From the NCBI RefSeq assembly GCF_008728515.1, contig NC_044984.1, positions 125,359,349 to 125,423,348 on the forward strand: a stretch of DNA of 64,000 bases. The letters are read 5' to 3'. Below, one piece after another: positions 1 to 12,364 of this stretch (within the stretch, counting starts at the first letter, position 1; the number at the start of each line of letters is the position of its first letter). The notes under the pieces were generated by a model. That model saw only the letters and a program-made list of their open reading frames with translations. It was not told the DNA's origin and did not search any database. Source of the stretch: Papio anubis (lineage: Eukaryota; Chordata; Mammalia; Primates; Cercopithecidae). Position numbers and translations under genes: made by a program.

Positions 1-489
1 AGCAAAAGGGACTGGATTTACTTTCTCACCTGAAAGAAGTGAAAAATGGACAAAATATGTAAAACAATGGTTTTCAAAGACTGGACTTTAGGCAATGAAA
101 ATAGTGATCCCTGAGAGATGGTAAACTGATGGATGAGCCCTTCAAATACTCCAGCTTACTGCCCAGAGAGAGTTTTCAGGCCATGGCCCAGCGTGGGTGG
201 CCCAGGCGGAGCCCAGCCATCCCAAGTTGAGACTTGGGGTCCAAGAGAGGTAACCTGAGTTTTCAGGGCAGGGTGCAGGGAGGGAGTTGCACAGAGAGAA
301 CTTCCTAGACCTGCAGAGGGCCCTCCTTGTGTTTTTTATCTGAGTACTGATAAGCGCATGTGAAGAAATTATCTGAGGCCAGGGAAAGAACCACCCAAAA
401 GGATTAGGGAGGACAAATCTTAGAGCACACATAGCATTGGTAATCTGTGAAATTACTGCAAGTGTCCAGATGATTCTCAAATTACAATA
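1..489 (+). mobile_element. Possible 5' part of an old L1
   Basis: This stretch has no gene-like coding potential. Its wording (pieces such as 'cagggcagggtgcagggagggagttgcac' spread over 265-295) resembles the 5' region of old mammalian L1 elements. It precedes an L1 body in the same orientation. Assignment is by eye only. Confidence 0.4.
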
Positions 490-705
490 GGGCCACGCCT
501 TGATAAACCAATCATAAGTAAAATATATTGTAAGTTGAAAATTCATTCAATATCACAATAAACCCATCTTAAAGTCAAAAAGTCGTAAGTTGAACCACTG
601 TTAAATCCAGATGCCCTCAATATATGATGTGGTTATGTCCCAACAAGCCCATCAAATGTTAAGTCCTCCATTGTAAGTCAGGGACCATCTGTAGATATAA
701 GAGGA
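490..705. repeat. Decayed DNA-transposon-like segment
   Basis: Repeated short phrases such as 'gtaagttgaa', 'aaacccatctta' and 'gtaagtcagggaccatctgta' recall the end sequences of small palindromic mammalian DNA transposons of the Tigger/mariner kind. No intact ends or target duplication are visible. Confidence 0.35.
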
Positions 706-3103
706 GCAGGGTAGACAGACAAAACATTTGAGAAGATAATTGCTGAAAAAGTTCTATATTTTATGAGAGCTATGGAACTCACAGGTCCAAGAAGCTCAAT
801 AAACCGCAAACATAAAATACCTGAATAAAACCACAGCAAGGTGTATTATAATTAAAATGCTTAAAACTAATAATCAAGAGAAAATCTTCAAAGCAGCCAA
901 GGAATGGCAGGGAAGGGAGAAAGAAAGACACATTTTGTTTAGAGGACAAAAGATAAGGAAGACAGCAGATTTTGCATCAGAAACAGTGTTCATGGAAAAG
1001 ACAGTGGAGCAGCATCTTTAAGGCATTGATCATGAAATAAAACACCCAATTTAGAATTCTACAGCCAGAAAAAATATCTTTCATAAACAAAGGTAAAATA
1101 AAGTTTTAGACAAACAAATGCTGAAAGAATTAATCGCCAGGAGACCTGTACTATAAGAAATGCAAAAGGATAGTGAAACCAGATGGAAATCTGTATCTAT
1201 ACAATGGAACAAAGAACACTGGTTATGGTCACTATGTGTGTATATAAATATTTTACCTACTTTTAAAATTTCTTCATGTCATAATCGATTGTTTAAAGCA
1301 AAAATAATAGCAATGTCCTATGAGGTTTATGACATATGTAGAGGTAAAATGTATAATGGCAACAGTACAAAGGCCAACAAGGGAGAAATGGAAGTGTATT
1401 GTTATAAGGCTTTTATACCATACACGAAGTGATATAATGTTACCTCAAGGTAGAATGTGGTAGGTGTAAGATGAATGTGATACATTCTAATGCAGCTACT
1501 AAAATAATACAGTAAAGATTTATAGCCAATAAGCAAAGCATGGAAATACAATAGAATCATTTAAAACACTTAATCTAATAGAAGGCAGAAAAAATAGAAG
1601 AAACAAAGAATAGATAGGATAAATAGAAAATAAATGGGAAGATAATAGATTTAGATCTAACCATACCAATAATCACATTAAATGTAAATGGTATAAATAC
1701 CTCAAACTGAAAGACAGAGATGACAAATTGGACAATCTAGTATGCTGCTTACAGGAAACTCACTTCAAATATAAAGGCTCAAGTAAGTTAAAAGTAAAAT
1801 AATCGAAAAAGTTATAGTATGCTAATATGAATAGCAAGGAAGTTCATTGACTATATTAACATTTGAGACAGTAGACTTTGTGGCAGAAAAAACAGGAATT
1901 AAGAGGATCATTACAAAATTGTAAATGGGGTAAATTTATCAAGAAATCTTAATAATCATAATAAAAGAGCATCAAAATATACACAGCAAAAACTGATAGA
2001 TGTGCAAGAAGTAGAAAAACCACAAATATTGTCAGAGATTTTAACACCCTCACTCAACAATTGATAGACCAAGTGGACAAATACTCAGTAAAGATGAACA
2101 TCATCATGAACAACATGAACATCATCATCCAAGTCGACACTTTTAAAACGATCTACTCAACAATGGTAGAATACACGTTCTTTTCAAGTGCATACAGAAC
2201 ATTTACCAAGGAAAACCATATTCTGGCCATAAGAAAAGTCACAGTAAATTTAAAAGACTTCAAGTTACACAAAATACATTTTTTAGTCATGTGGAATAAA
2301 AAATTGGAAAAATTGGAAATCAATAAAAAAAAAACCTCAGCAAAATCTCTAAGTATTTGGAAACTCAATAACACATGTCTACCCGTAAGTCAAAAAAGGA
2401 ACCAAAAGAAAAATTAGCATTTTGAAGTAAATGAGAATGAAAACACAGCATATCAAAACTTATGAGATGAGTTAAAGTGGCCTTAGAGGAAAATTTCTAG
2501 CATTACATTCTTAGAGGGAAAGTTATAGCACTGAACATCAATATTTGAGTAAAATTCTTAAAATTTTAGCAAATCCAAACTAACGTATATATAAAGGATA
2601 ATACATCACGAACAAGTAGGCATTACCCCAGAAACGTAAGATTAAACTTGACATTGAAAAATTAATCAATATAATTAAACATATCAGGTGCTACATTACA
2701 CAATCATCTCAATAGAAGCCTGGTGAGCATTTGATAGCCTTCAACATCTATTTCTGATTAAAACTGTCTGCAAACTACAACTAGAAGGTGGCTTCCCCAT
2801 CATAATGAAAGACATCTATGGAAAATTTACAGTTAATATATATTTATACTTAAGCAGTTAAAAAGACTTTCTTCTATGATCAGGGCAAGGCAAGGGTGGG
2901 TGCCAGTTCTCATCATGTCTACTCAACGTTGTACTGGAGGTACAGTGCAATGTGCAGTCGCCCATGCAATAAGGCAAGAAAAAGAAATAAAAGGGATCTG
3001 TATTGGGAAGGAAAGTGTAAAGGCATTATTTATTTGCAGATGGTATATTGTATATGTAGAAAATTCTATAGGATCTACAAAAAAGCTGCTATAATTGAAA
3101 AGT
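706..3103 (+). mobile_element. Old L1 (L1M type), ORF1 to reverse-transcriptase region
   Basis: The A-rich + strand follows the order of an L1. There is an inter-ORF region around 720-1640. A decayed ORF2 endonuclease region runs about 1650-2420, with recognisable 'catcaaaatatacacagcaaaaactgata' and 'acattcttttcaagtgcatacagaac'-like wording split over several lines. A reverse-transcriptase region runs 2440-3100. Many stops and frameshifts break both frames. At about 3037-3051 the catalytic FADD motif reads FADG. The element is dead and continues after the Alu at 3104. Confidence 0.8.
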
Positions 3104-3405
3104 GGGCCAGGCATGGTGGATTACACCTGTAATCCCAGCACTTTAGGAAGCCAAGGTGGGCAGATTGACTGAGCTCAGGAGTTTGAGGCCAGCCTGGGTA
3201 ACACAGTGAAACCCTATCTCTACTAAAACACAAAAAAATTAGCCGATTGTGGTGGCATGCACCTGTAATCCTAGCTACTGGGGAGGCTGAGGCAGGAGAA
3301 TCATTGGAACCCAGGAGGTGGAGGTTGCAGTGAGCTGAGATGGTGCCACCGCACTCCAGCCTAGGTGACAGAGCAAGCCTCTGTCTCCAGAAAAAAAAAG
3401 AAAAG
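3104..3405 (+). mobile_element. Alu inserted in L1
   Basis: A full-length Alu with both monomers runs from GGCCAGGCATGG to an A-rich tail. It interrupts the old L1, whose reverse-transcriptase region resumes on the far side. Confidence 0.95.
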
Positions 3406-4385
3406 GATATAAAATCTATATACAACATGTATTGCATTTTATGTAATCATAATGAACAAGCAGAAATTGAAATAGAAATATAACTTACAGAGGCATAAAA
3501 ATGATGTATACACAAAAGATGTAAAGGACACTGCACTATAACCCACTACTAAGGGAAAGAAGATCTAAATGAATAGGCCATATACTGTGCTCTTGGTTTG
3601 AAGTTTCAGTATTATTACGATGTCAGTTCTTCCCAAGTTGATCTACAAATTCAATGCCATTCCAATAAAAATCTCAGCAGATTTTGAAGAAATTGACATG
3701 GCAATTATAAAGTTTAAATGGTAGTACAAAGGACCTAGAAGAGCCAAAACAACTTGAGAAAGATCAGTACAGCTGGTAGACTTACACTACCTGACTTTAG
3801 AATTACTACAAAGTTATCATAATTAAGACAGTGTGGTATTGGCATAAAGACAGGCAAAAAGATCAATGGAACAGAGTAGAGATTCCAGAAATGAACTCAG
3901 AGGCATATGGTTAATTGATTTTTGGCAAAGCTGCAAAGGAAATTCAATGGAGAAAAGATAATCTTTCCAACAAATTATGCTGTAGAAATTGGACATCCAT
4001 AGGCAGAAAAAACAAGCCTCAATTAATATTTTGTATCATCTATAAAATTAACTCAAAAAGGATAATATAATTAGCTGTAACACCTAAAACTGCTAAAAAT
4101 CAGGAAGACAACATAGGAGAAAATATTTGTTATCTTGGGTGAAGTAAATAATTCCTAGATATGACACAAGTATGATCTATAAATAGAAACAGATTATAAA
4201 TTGTACTTTATCAAAATTAAGAATTTCTTCTCTTCAAATGATACTAAGAGAATGAAAATGTATGTATATCCCAGAATGGGCAAAAATAATTGGAAGTCAG
4301 GTATCTGATACAGGACTTGTATCCGGAATATACCAGAACTCTTCAAACTCAAGAAGAAAAACATGCAACCACATTTTTAAAATGC
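3406..4385 (+). mobile_element. Old L1, 3' half of ORF2
   Basis: The L1 body resumes after the Alu. Between 3600 and 4340 the sequence reads as the C-terminal half of ORF2, for example 'ttgatctacaaattcaatgc' and 'ggcataaagacaggcaaaaa'. Multiple stops are present, so it cannot code for protein. Confidence 0.8.
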
Positions 4386-4396
4386 ATGATTTCCTT

Positions 4397-4659
4397 TTTT
4401 TAAAAAAATTTTTTGAAATGGGGTCTTCCTCTGTCACTCAGGCTGGAGTGCCGTGGTGTGATTATAGCTCACTACAGTCTCGACCTCCTGAGCTCAAGCC
4501 ATCCTTCTGCCTCAGCCTTCTGAGTAACTGGGACTACAGGCATGTTGTAGAGATGGGGTCTTCCTATGTTGCCTAGGCTGGTTTCAACCTCCTGGACTCA
4601 AGATGACCTTGGCCTCCCAAGGTGCTGGGATTACAGGTGTGAGCCAACATGCCTTGCCC
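4397..4659 (-). mobile_element. Alu (old, J-like), shortened
   Basis: A divergent Alu in reverse orientation, with about 40 bases missing around the centre ('ggactacaggcatgttgtagagatggggtc'). Confidence 0.9.
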
Positions 4660-4679
4660 AAAATACATATCTTTTTATT

Positions 4680-4810
4680 TGTATTCGTTCATTCGATACA
4701 TATTTATTGACCACCTGTGCGAAGCCCTTTCTAGATGCTCAGTGATTATTGGTAAACCAAGCAGGAGGTCCCTGTCCTCTGGGACTTGTTTGTGGAGCAC
4801 AGATATTTGC
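4680..4810 (-). mobile_element. L2 3' fragment
   Basis: 'ttcattcgatacatatttattgaccacctg' (spread over 4687-4716) is the reverse complement of the L2 3' end that normally reads ..gtgctcaataaatatttgttgaatgaa. Confidence 0.6.
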
Positions 4811-7636
4811 TGTCCAGCTGAAATATGTGCTATGGGGATAGAGCGCTGGACTATCTAATGCACGCCCGCATCCCCGGCACCCAGGACCCTGGCGGGCTGC
4901 AGGCCCTCAGAATCGCTGTGCAATTGGCGATGGCAACACTCGGGGGATAAATTCCCCTACGCGACGCATGGGGGCGCCCACGCTCCACGCTGAGGCCACA
5001 CTCTCAGGAGCGTTTGTTCGAACGGTCCGCGGTCATCATCCCTCCAGCTTAGCTTCTCAAAAAGGGGACATGGACGAGGCTCTCATGATTAATGATCGCA
5101 GTACGGATTTGTAACTTATTATGGAAGAAAAGCCACATCAAGCATGTGTCGTTTGGAACAAGAGAGATTTGGCCGCCTCAGCGGTACCAAAGGACTGTGT
5201 CCTTTTCTGGGTCACATTTTTTTTAGGTCTTGAAGAACAGTGATTTGTTCCCTGCTAATGAAATCCTTAAGTGCTTCAAAGCATTACAACTTAGGGGGAG
5301 AAAGACTGGTGTGTCTTCTGAGACACCCTGAGCAGCACAAATGACTAGAAATGCGTTTACACTTGACTACTTGGGCTGATTGCCTTTACAAAGAGGCACA
5401 TAAAACCACAGATATCTGCATGCACAGCCAGCAAAGCAATCGTAGAAATAACCACATTATCGAGAAGTCATATTTTAAGCCGAGGCAGACGCTGTGTCAC
5501 TGAGTTCCTAGGGTAGTTCAGACACACCTAATATCCAGGTTTTTAGGGGGACTAACATGTGTGTGTAGAGCTGTGTCTTGAAATAATTCAGTGTGCTAAG
5601 CCTCAATGAAATGGTGTCTCTGGAAGGTCAATCATTGAAAGTATAATATAAAAACTCAAGAAAACAAGGAGACTTTGTGGCAGCTCTTAACGTTGTGAGA
5701 CCAGCTGCAGCAGCTCTGTCAACTGTGGGGGCATCAGATAAATCATTTTAAGCTGGAAAAGTCCTTTGAGGTATCCAGGTGGTTCGTAAGGCTACATAAC
5801 TCTATCAAATACCGTCACTTTGGGGATTTCTAAGAATTCAGAGGATATTAGGTCTTGATGTGTGGAAAGAGGCAATCGGCAGGATTTTAGCAAAGGGACT
5901 CTGAGACAAAAGCCACAGATTTCTGTTCGTCCGTGCCTGCTTTCCTCAGTTTCACTGTGCAGCACCTCTCAAACTTTCATGAGAAATTTGGGATGCCCTG
6001 GTGCTCTGTATTTCTAACCAGCTCCCGGCCGACACTGAGGTTAGTGGTTCTTGAACCACGCTTCGGTATTAGGGTGCTATGTGGTACGTACCTCGAGGAG
6101 AGCGCTTCCACAGAGGGGAGAAGCCTGTTTACCACCCTGTCTACCACCTGCAGGATTCAGCTCATTCCTTCATTCAAGAAAATTGGGCAGCACTGTGGGA
6201 GGCCTGACTTACGCTAGTGGCTGCAGACAAAGGGTGAGTCAAACTGAACTTGGTTTCTCTCCTGTTGAGGCTTATTATTTTGGTTTGGGAGACAAGCACA
6301 GAGATTGGTAATTCCTAACTTTTAAATGCTGTATAACTTTTAAATGCTGTGCAGTGAGGAAGTGCAGTGGGCAGCTGTGAACACGTCTAACGGGGGCTGT
6401 GACCTTCAGAAGTCAGGGAAGTGCCGAGGTTAAAGGAGGAATTAGGGCTTCATTGACTAAGAGAGCCACAGGTGGGGTGGGGTAGATACTATTCCATGGA
6501 GAGGAGGCGTGTGTACAAAGCCTCTGAGGCAGGAGGGATGCGGGCTTTTGGAGGGCCTGGCTGGTCTGTGTGGTTGGAACCTGGTGGACACACGCTGGGT
6601 GAGCGTGGAGTATCTGGAGGTGAGGCTAGGGTCGGTGGGAGCCTGGTAATCCTGCTAGGACACCAGGTCATCCTCCGTCATTAGATGACGGTAAAGATAG
6701 TGGATATTAGGAGAAAGTGGGGACTGACGGCTCCCCTTTTCACGACAAGAGTGGCATGTTTCCATTTGAAGAACGGACCCCCTTACTAAGCACCTGTTAG
6801 CACAGGTGACACCCACCTGCTCCGCGAGCTCAGTAGACATCCATCTCCACGCGGGGGCAGCAGAGCAGAACGCTGAAGCTGGGAGTCGAAACTGCGTGAG
6901 AAAGGCTTTGCCGTAGAATTCCAGAATTGATAGCTCTGCAGACATAGTCTAGATGTCTCGGTGGAAGCTGTGTGCCAACAGTGGTCCACACGCGCCTGCT
7001 CACTCCAGTGGTCCTGTTTCAGTTCCTTCAGGGTGGCTGGTGTCTAGGTGAGAACAGCATCTGGAGAGGGAAAGGTCAGCCCTCCCTGACCCGCACTGCA
7101 CTCATGAGGAATGTGGCACAACCTGCCAGTATGAATTCCCACTACGCCCTGTGGCGGGGCCCTGGCAGACAGGGACATCTGCCAGACAGCCCACGTGATT
7201 GCATCCTGCATTAGCTATGAGGTGGGGCAGGAGGAGCTGTTGACCCTGGGGGTGGCAGGTGGTTTGGGGGCCAGGTGGCCAAGTTTATTGAGTGCCTGTG
7301 GTTTCACCCCACCTTGCAGGCATTGGGCTGGCGGCCCTCGCCTCTGTGAGCCTCCCAGGCTTTCTACACTCAGAGAAGGGAGCTGGTGGCAAACAGGCCT
7401 CGAAGGAGGGGAGAAAGCAGCTGTCAGGTGCGGCTACTCAATGCGGCCATCAGCTTAGAATTGTAAAGGGCACTGTTTGAACCAGGGCCCGAGAAGAGTG
7501 GTTTTATTTCTTTTATTTTCTTTTGTTTGTTTTGGTTGAGGCTAAGATTCCCCTATGACCTCAGAGCATCGAGGGCCAGCCCGTTTCCAAAGGGTCTGCC
7601 AGTCTAACGTCTCTGCTGCTCATACTTAGCACCTAA
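4811..7636. other. Intergenic DNA, no gene recognised
   Basis: About 2.8 kb of mostly single-copy DNA. It has a GC-richer patch at 4860-5040 and a short tandem 'cttttaaatgctgt' pair near 6318-6350. Open frames are short, overlap on both strands and lack splice or protein-family signals. I see no RNA gene. Confidence 0.5.
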
Positions 7637-7740
7637 AAATCATATTCCTCCATGTCGAAATCATATTTCTCTATTTGAAATCGTGTTTCCCCATGTTTAA
7701 TCATATTTCTCCATGTTGAAATCATACTTCTCCCATGTTG
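7637..7740. repeat. Minisatellite, ~21-base unit x5
   Basis: Five imperfect copies of a unit like 'aaatcatatttctccatgttg' (20-22 bases each) lie head to tail. Confidence 0.85.
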
Positions 7741-7870
7741 AAATTGGAGCAGTCAATTGGGGTCACAGTTTTATCATCTTGTCCTGGACTTTAGCTCCCA
7801 GGGGCAGACCAGGCAGTCATCAGAAACACCAGCCTATTTCGGGGACTGCCCTCTTTCAACACACACCTGC

Positions 7871-7977
7871 CCTGATCATTCGGGTTGGAATATGGCTGCT
7901 TGCGGTGTTTCCCGCGCTCTCAGCCCCTGACCACTAGGGTTGGAATGGTTGCTTGTGGTATTTTCTGCCCTGTCAGC
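7871..7977. repeat. Tandem duplication, ~54-base unit x2
   Basis: Two adjacent copies (7871-7924 and 7926-7977) share 'ggttggaat', 'gcttg.ggt.tt' and 'tcagc' with scattered substitutions and a 2-base indel. Confidence 0.75.
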
Positions 7978-9218
7978 CTCCACGTTGGAGAGTCTTTGCG
8001 TGGCTGAGTGTCAGCACTTGCCACCCGTTTCCTCTTCTTGGGCAAACAGCCTCACTCTCTGGCCATGTGGTCAAACGTCCCGGCCTCACCGCAGAGTTAG
8101 ATGTGGCTGATGGGATGTGAGTAGAAGCCGTACGTGACGCTTGCATTCGTAACCGTAAATATTTCCGCCACACGGCCAGCAATTCCCTTTCTCTGCTACT
8201 GACTTGAAGTGACTAACAAGGCAACTTCAATGGTCACACATTACACACAGAGCCATGGATGAAAGGGGCTGAGGTCCCTGAGTCACCACATGAAGGACAC
8301 AGTTGCCGGCTGCATGGAAGCACCCTTTGCACTCCTGAGAATGAGGAAGAAACATCCATCACGTGTGAGCCATTCTATGTTTGGGTTTGTTTGCCGCAGC
8401 AGTGGCCACATCATTAGATTTTTGTTTGGATCTAGGGACACCACAGTTGGAGGAGAGTTAACTGATCCAGGAGAAGTTGTGTGAACTGCCTGGTGGGCCC
8501 AGATATTGGTGAGACCACAGCAGGGCTGAATGGAGGGAACAAAACTCTGTCCCCTGAGCGTTCACTCTGGCCATCTCTCCTGTTCTGCTCTCTTCAGAGT
8601 GGAGGCCCATGTGCTCAGATAGAGGAGGCATTATCCCGACCTTCCTCCTCCCAGAATCGAGTTTTATCACTTATGCTCAGAAATCTGAGATTGCTCTTGG
8701 AATTCAGCACTGGCTTCATGGATCCTTCTCTGCCAATGTGCATGTTATGGCCAACGGATGACCAGGACTGGCTGGATTGTCATGAATTCACAAGACATGT
8801 TCATGGAGGCCTTGCCAAGGGTGTGGCTACTTCGGCTGTTGCATCAGAGTGAGTGGAGGGGAGGTCGGGGTGGCCAGCTTGGCCGAGGATGTACGAAGTA
8901 TGTGTAAACATTCTTTCTCCACTGATATCAAGTGTATTAGTCAGGGCTCTCAATTGCAAGCACTCTGACTTTCTTAGGCAAAAAGGGAATTTTTGAAAGG
9001 ACGTCGGGTTCACAGCATCATTGTGGAGCTAGAGGGTCTATCTTGGAAAATGGAACCAACTAAGGGCACTTCAGAAGGCTGGACAGCAGGAATCACAGCT
9101 GAGGCCAGGATGCAGGTACAGACTGTTCATCGCTGCCGGAGATTCAAAGTGCCAGGGGAGAGGGCCATCTGTGTAGAGCCTGAGTCACAGGCTTGCTCCC
9201 AGCTGCGCCAAGGCTGGT
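7978..9218. other. Intergenic DNA, no gene recognised
   Basis: There is no gene or strong repeat match. 8936-9010 ('tattagtcagggctctcaattgcaagc...') resembles the edge of an old mammalian interspersed repeat that I cannot name. The longest frame (123 codons at 8481-8852) has no recognisable domain. Confidence 0.4.
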
Positions 9219-9611
9219 GTGTTGGTCGGTTCTCACACTGCTGTAAAGAAATACCTGAGACAGGGTAATTTACAAAGAAGAGAGGTTTAATTGGCTCACA
9301 GTTCTGCAGGCTCTACAGGAAGCCTGGCAGCACCTGCTTCTGGAAAGGCCTCAGGGAGCTTTTACTCATGGCAGAAGGCAAAGCAGGAGCAGGAGGAAGG
9401 GGGTCGGTGCCACATACTTTTAAACAACCAGATCTCATGAGAACTGTATCACGAGAACAGCCCCAATGGTGCTAAACTATCCAACTAGTACTACTATAGT
9501 AATTGATAAACTATTCATGATCCAATCACCTCCCACCAGGCCCCACCTCCAACACTGGGGATTACAATTCAACATGAGATTTGGGCAGGGACACAGAGCC
9601 AAACCATATCA
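9219..9611 (-). mobile_element. MaLR solo LTR (MSTA/MSTB type)
   Basis: Read on the - strand it begins TGATATGGTTTGGCT and ends with the MaLR 3' pattern (..agtgtgagaaccgaccaaca). Internal landmarks include 'gatctcatgagaact' and 'ccaatcacctcccaccagg'. I see no internal retroviral sequence beside it, so it appears to be a solo LTR. Confidence 0.85.
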
Positions 9612-10200
9612 ATTGGGAAAGGAAGGATTTTACCCACTTCAGCTTTCACAGGAGGTGTAAATGTTCCCTCCTACTCCACCCACACACAAAGGCAAATTCC
9701 TCCAAACATTTCAGGGGCTTCACCTGATACAAGTTCACTTTCTGTGTCAGAGTCCAATTTCTGGTGTTCCTAGTGAGTATGTTCCCTTCCATGCAGTGAC
9801 TCAGGGATCCAGGCTCTTCCAACCTGGGGCTCCATTTCAGAGCCCTCTGCTTTCAAACAGAAAAGAAGGAGGCGAGTTACCTCCAGTGCATCTTAAATGC
9901 CCCCTGGCCTGGATAGAGCAGGGGAGGGGGATGAATGATATGCTTCACTTTTGCTCATATTCCCATAACTCATTACAAAGCTAACATAATTACAAGGGAT
10001 GCTGGGAGAGACATAGAAGCAGAAGGATGCTGTGTGGTGCCAATGACTTCTGCTATAAGCCTTTATAGGAGCAGAGGATGTTTGGTTTTTGGACAGATAA
10101 AAAAGTAACTGATATCTGCTCCTAGGGCTAAATACATGTGGGGATGGGGAGCTTGAGAATGTGGTCCTTTCTTGAGCTGTGAGGAGAGAGGGATGGGTGC
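9612..10200. other. Intergenic DNA, nothing recognised
   Basis: I see neither a gene nor a clear repeat. Open frames here are short and without domains. Confidence 0.4.
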
Positions 10201-10395
10201 TAGTATTTGTTGAATGGCTACTACGCATTAGGAACTTCGCAGATGTAAGCTCACTTAATCCTTAGGGGTGCTAGTTTACCTTTTTGTCATAAATACTATT
10301 CTTTCCACTTTACAAATGAGAAAACCCAGTTAATAGGCGGTGGAGGGATTTTTTTCAGCTAGGCAGTGACAGAGCTAGGATTCACACATTCCATT
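10200..10395 (-). mobile_element. MIR fragment
   Basis: 'ctttacaaatgagaaaaccca', followed by 'aggcagtgacagagctaggattcacac', is the antisense MIR pattern (tRNA-derived mammalian SINE). Confidence 0.7.
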
Positions 10396-11257
10396 CACCA
10401 CCCAACCTTAAGGGTCGCTGGGCTCCAGCTTTGGCTTGAAATATAGTCTACTTTGCACTGGGAGGGTTTGGAATGAAACGCTACAATTTGGATCAAGATA
10501 AGCCACAGGCAGTGAAAGTAAGCTGCAGGGGCCAGAGGCTGGGTTTTCCCACAGATGGAATTTTGGGAAAAGCTGTACAGTTTGGAGGGGCCGGGTAGGG
10601 AGGAAGAAGGGAAGGGGGATAACCTCATTCAAGTGAGAGAAGTTATGGTCACCAAATATTTCTCTAATTGCAAAAAAATTAAGAGACTGAGGGATGCCAA
10701 AAACATAAAGTACAAGTGTACTAGGCGTTGGCTTTTTTGGCAAAGCAAATTTGTCTGTAATCACTCTTAAAAAGATATAAAAGGAATTGCCTCACACAGT
10801 GTGATCACGTAAGCCTGGCTTTTATCTGTTTCTTCAGACGCATTGCATTTTGAAGGAAACCATATTAGCTGGAGATGGTAAATTTGTCTGGTAATTGCTT
10901 TCCATTATAAATCTAAGCAACATTTAACACCACTAGGGAATGCAAAATTACCAAGAAAGCTGAAAGAAGAAAAAGTCTTTTTCTAAGTTGAAAGTTCTGT
11001 TTTCCTAGTTGAAAATAGATGTTTTAAGGTTCACAGAACACCATTTTGTATCACTTAGCAAGATTATGGGGCAGTGCTTATAAAGTTCCAAAACTCCCTG
11101 CTGGTTAATAGATCTTAGAAAAAGCGTCTGAGGCAGATCCCTTGACCCGCAGCCATGCTCCACAGTGTTCAGCTGTAATAACAATTATTTAAAATTGGGC
11201 TTGAGATGGGGGGCAATTGTGATGTCTCTTCTGGCCTTACACACCTGCGATGATCTT
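10396..11257. other. Intergenic DNA, nothing recognised
   Basis: Mostly single-copy, AT-leaning sequence. A 118-codon frame on the - strand at 10408-10764 has no recognisable domain. Confidence 0.4.
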
Positions 11258-11406
11258 TGCTGTGGTATGAATGTTTGTTACTGCTCTCCCCGCAAATTCT
11301 ATGTTGAAACCTAGCGCCCCAGGTGATGGTATTAGGAGGTGGGGGCCTGTGCGAGGTGATGAGGTCATGAGGGTGAAGCCCTCAAGAAAGTGACTAGTGC
11401 CCTTAA
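11258..11406 (+). mobile_element. MLT1-type MaLR LTR, 5' part
   Basis: 'ggtattaggaggtgggggcc' and 'gaggtcatgagggtgaagccctca' are MLT1 landmarks. The LTR is split by the Alu that follows. Confidence 0.8.
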
Positions 11407-11696
11407 TTTTTTTTTTTTTTTTTGAGACGGAGTCTCGCTCTGTTGCCCAGGCTGGAGTGCAGTGGCGTGATCTCGGCTCACTGCAAGCTCTGCCTCCCGG
11501 ATTCACACCATTCTCCTGCCTCAGCCTCCCGAGTAGCTGGGACTACAGGCGCCCACCACAAGGCCCAGCTAATTTTTCTTTTGTATTTTTAGTAGAGACG
11601 GGGTTTCACCATGGTCTCGATCTCCTGACCTTGTGATCCGCCCGCCTCAGCCTCCCAAAGTGCTGGGATTACAGGCGTGAGCCACCGCGCCCGGCC
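11407..11696 (-). mobile_element. AluY inside MLT1 LTR, with target duplication
   Basis: A full-length young-looking Alu in reverse orientation. The host sequence 'ctagtgccctta' occurs on both sides (about 11394-11405 and 11696-11707), a clear target-site duplication within the LTR. Confidence 0.93.
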
Positions 11697-11931
11697 TAGT
11701 GCCCTTATTAAAGGGAATCCAGAGAACTGCCTCGCCCCTTCCACCAGGTGAAAACACAGTGAGAAGGTGCCTTTGATGAACCAGGAAGGGGGTCCTCACT
11801 GGACATGAAATCTGTCATGCTTTGATCCTGGACTTCCAACCCTCAGAACTGTGAGAAACACGTTTCTGCTGTTTATAATTTACCCTGCTCATGGTGTTTT
11901 GTATAGCAGTCAGGATGGACTAAAACAATCT
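11697..11931 (+). mobile_element. MLT1-type MaLR LTR, 3' part
   Basis: The LTR continues after the Alu: 'gaaccaggaagggggtcctcac', 'cctcagaactgtgagaaaca' and the 3' end '..ggatggactaaaaca'. Confidence 0.8.
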
Positions 11932-12049
11932 TTGACCCACTTACTGTTATTTTCGTTGTCAAATCCGTATTGTACGTAGGTCAGCTTCACTATCTTTACA
12001 GGGGCAGGGCACTGAATGTCCCCAGGACTTACTTGGCTCTAAGACATCC

Positions 12050-12364
12050 TTTTTTTGTTTTTTTTTGAGACAAAGTCTTACTTTGTTGCCCAGGCCGGAG
12101 TGCAGTGGTGTGATCTCGGCTCACTGTAACCTCTGCCTCCTGGGTTCAAGCGATTCTCCTGCTTCAGTCCCCCACCCTCCACCCCCCCCGAGTAGCTGCG
12201 ATTACAGGCGCCTGCCGCCACACCTGGCTAATTTTTGTATTTTTAGTAGAGACGGGGTTTCACCACATTGACCAGGCTGGTCTCGAACTCCTGGTCTCAG
12301 GTGATCTGCCCGCCTCGGCCCCCCAAAGTGCTGGGATGACAGGCGTGAGCCACCGTGCCTGGCC
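12050..12364 (-). mobile_element. Alu (S-like)
   Basis: Full-length Alu in reverse orientation, with a C-run ('accccccccg') in the centre. Confidence 0.94.

Noticed and set aside
2061..2417. 118-codon + frame with protein-like composition
   Set aside because: It is a decayed piece of the L1 ORF2 endonuclease region.
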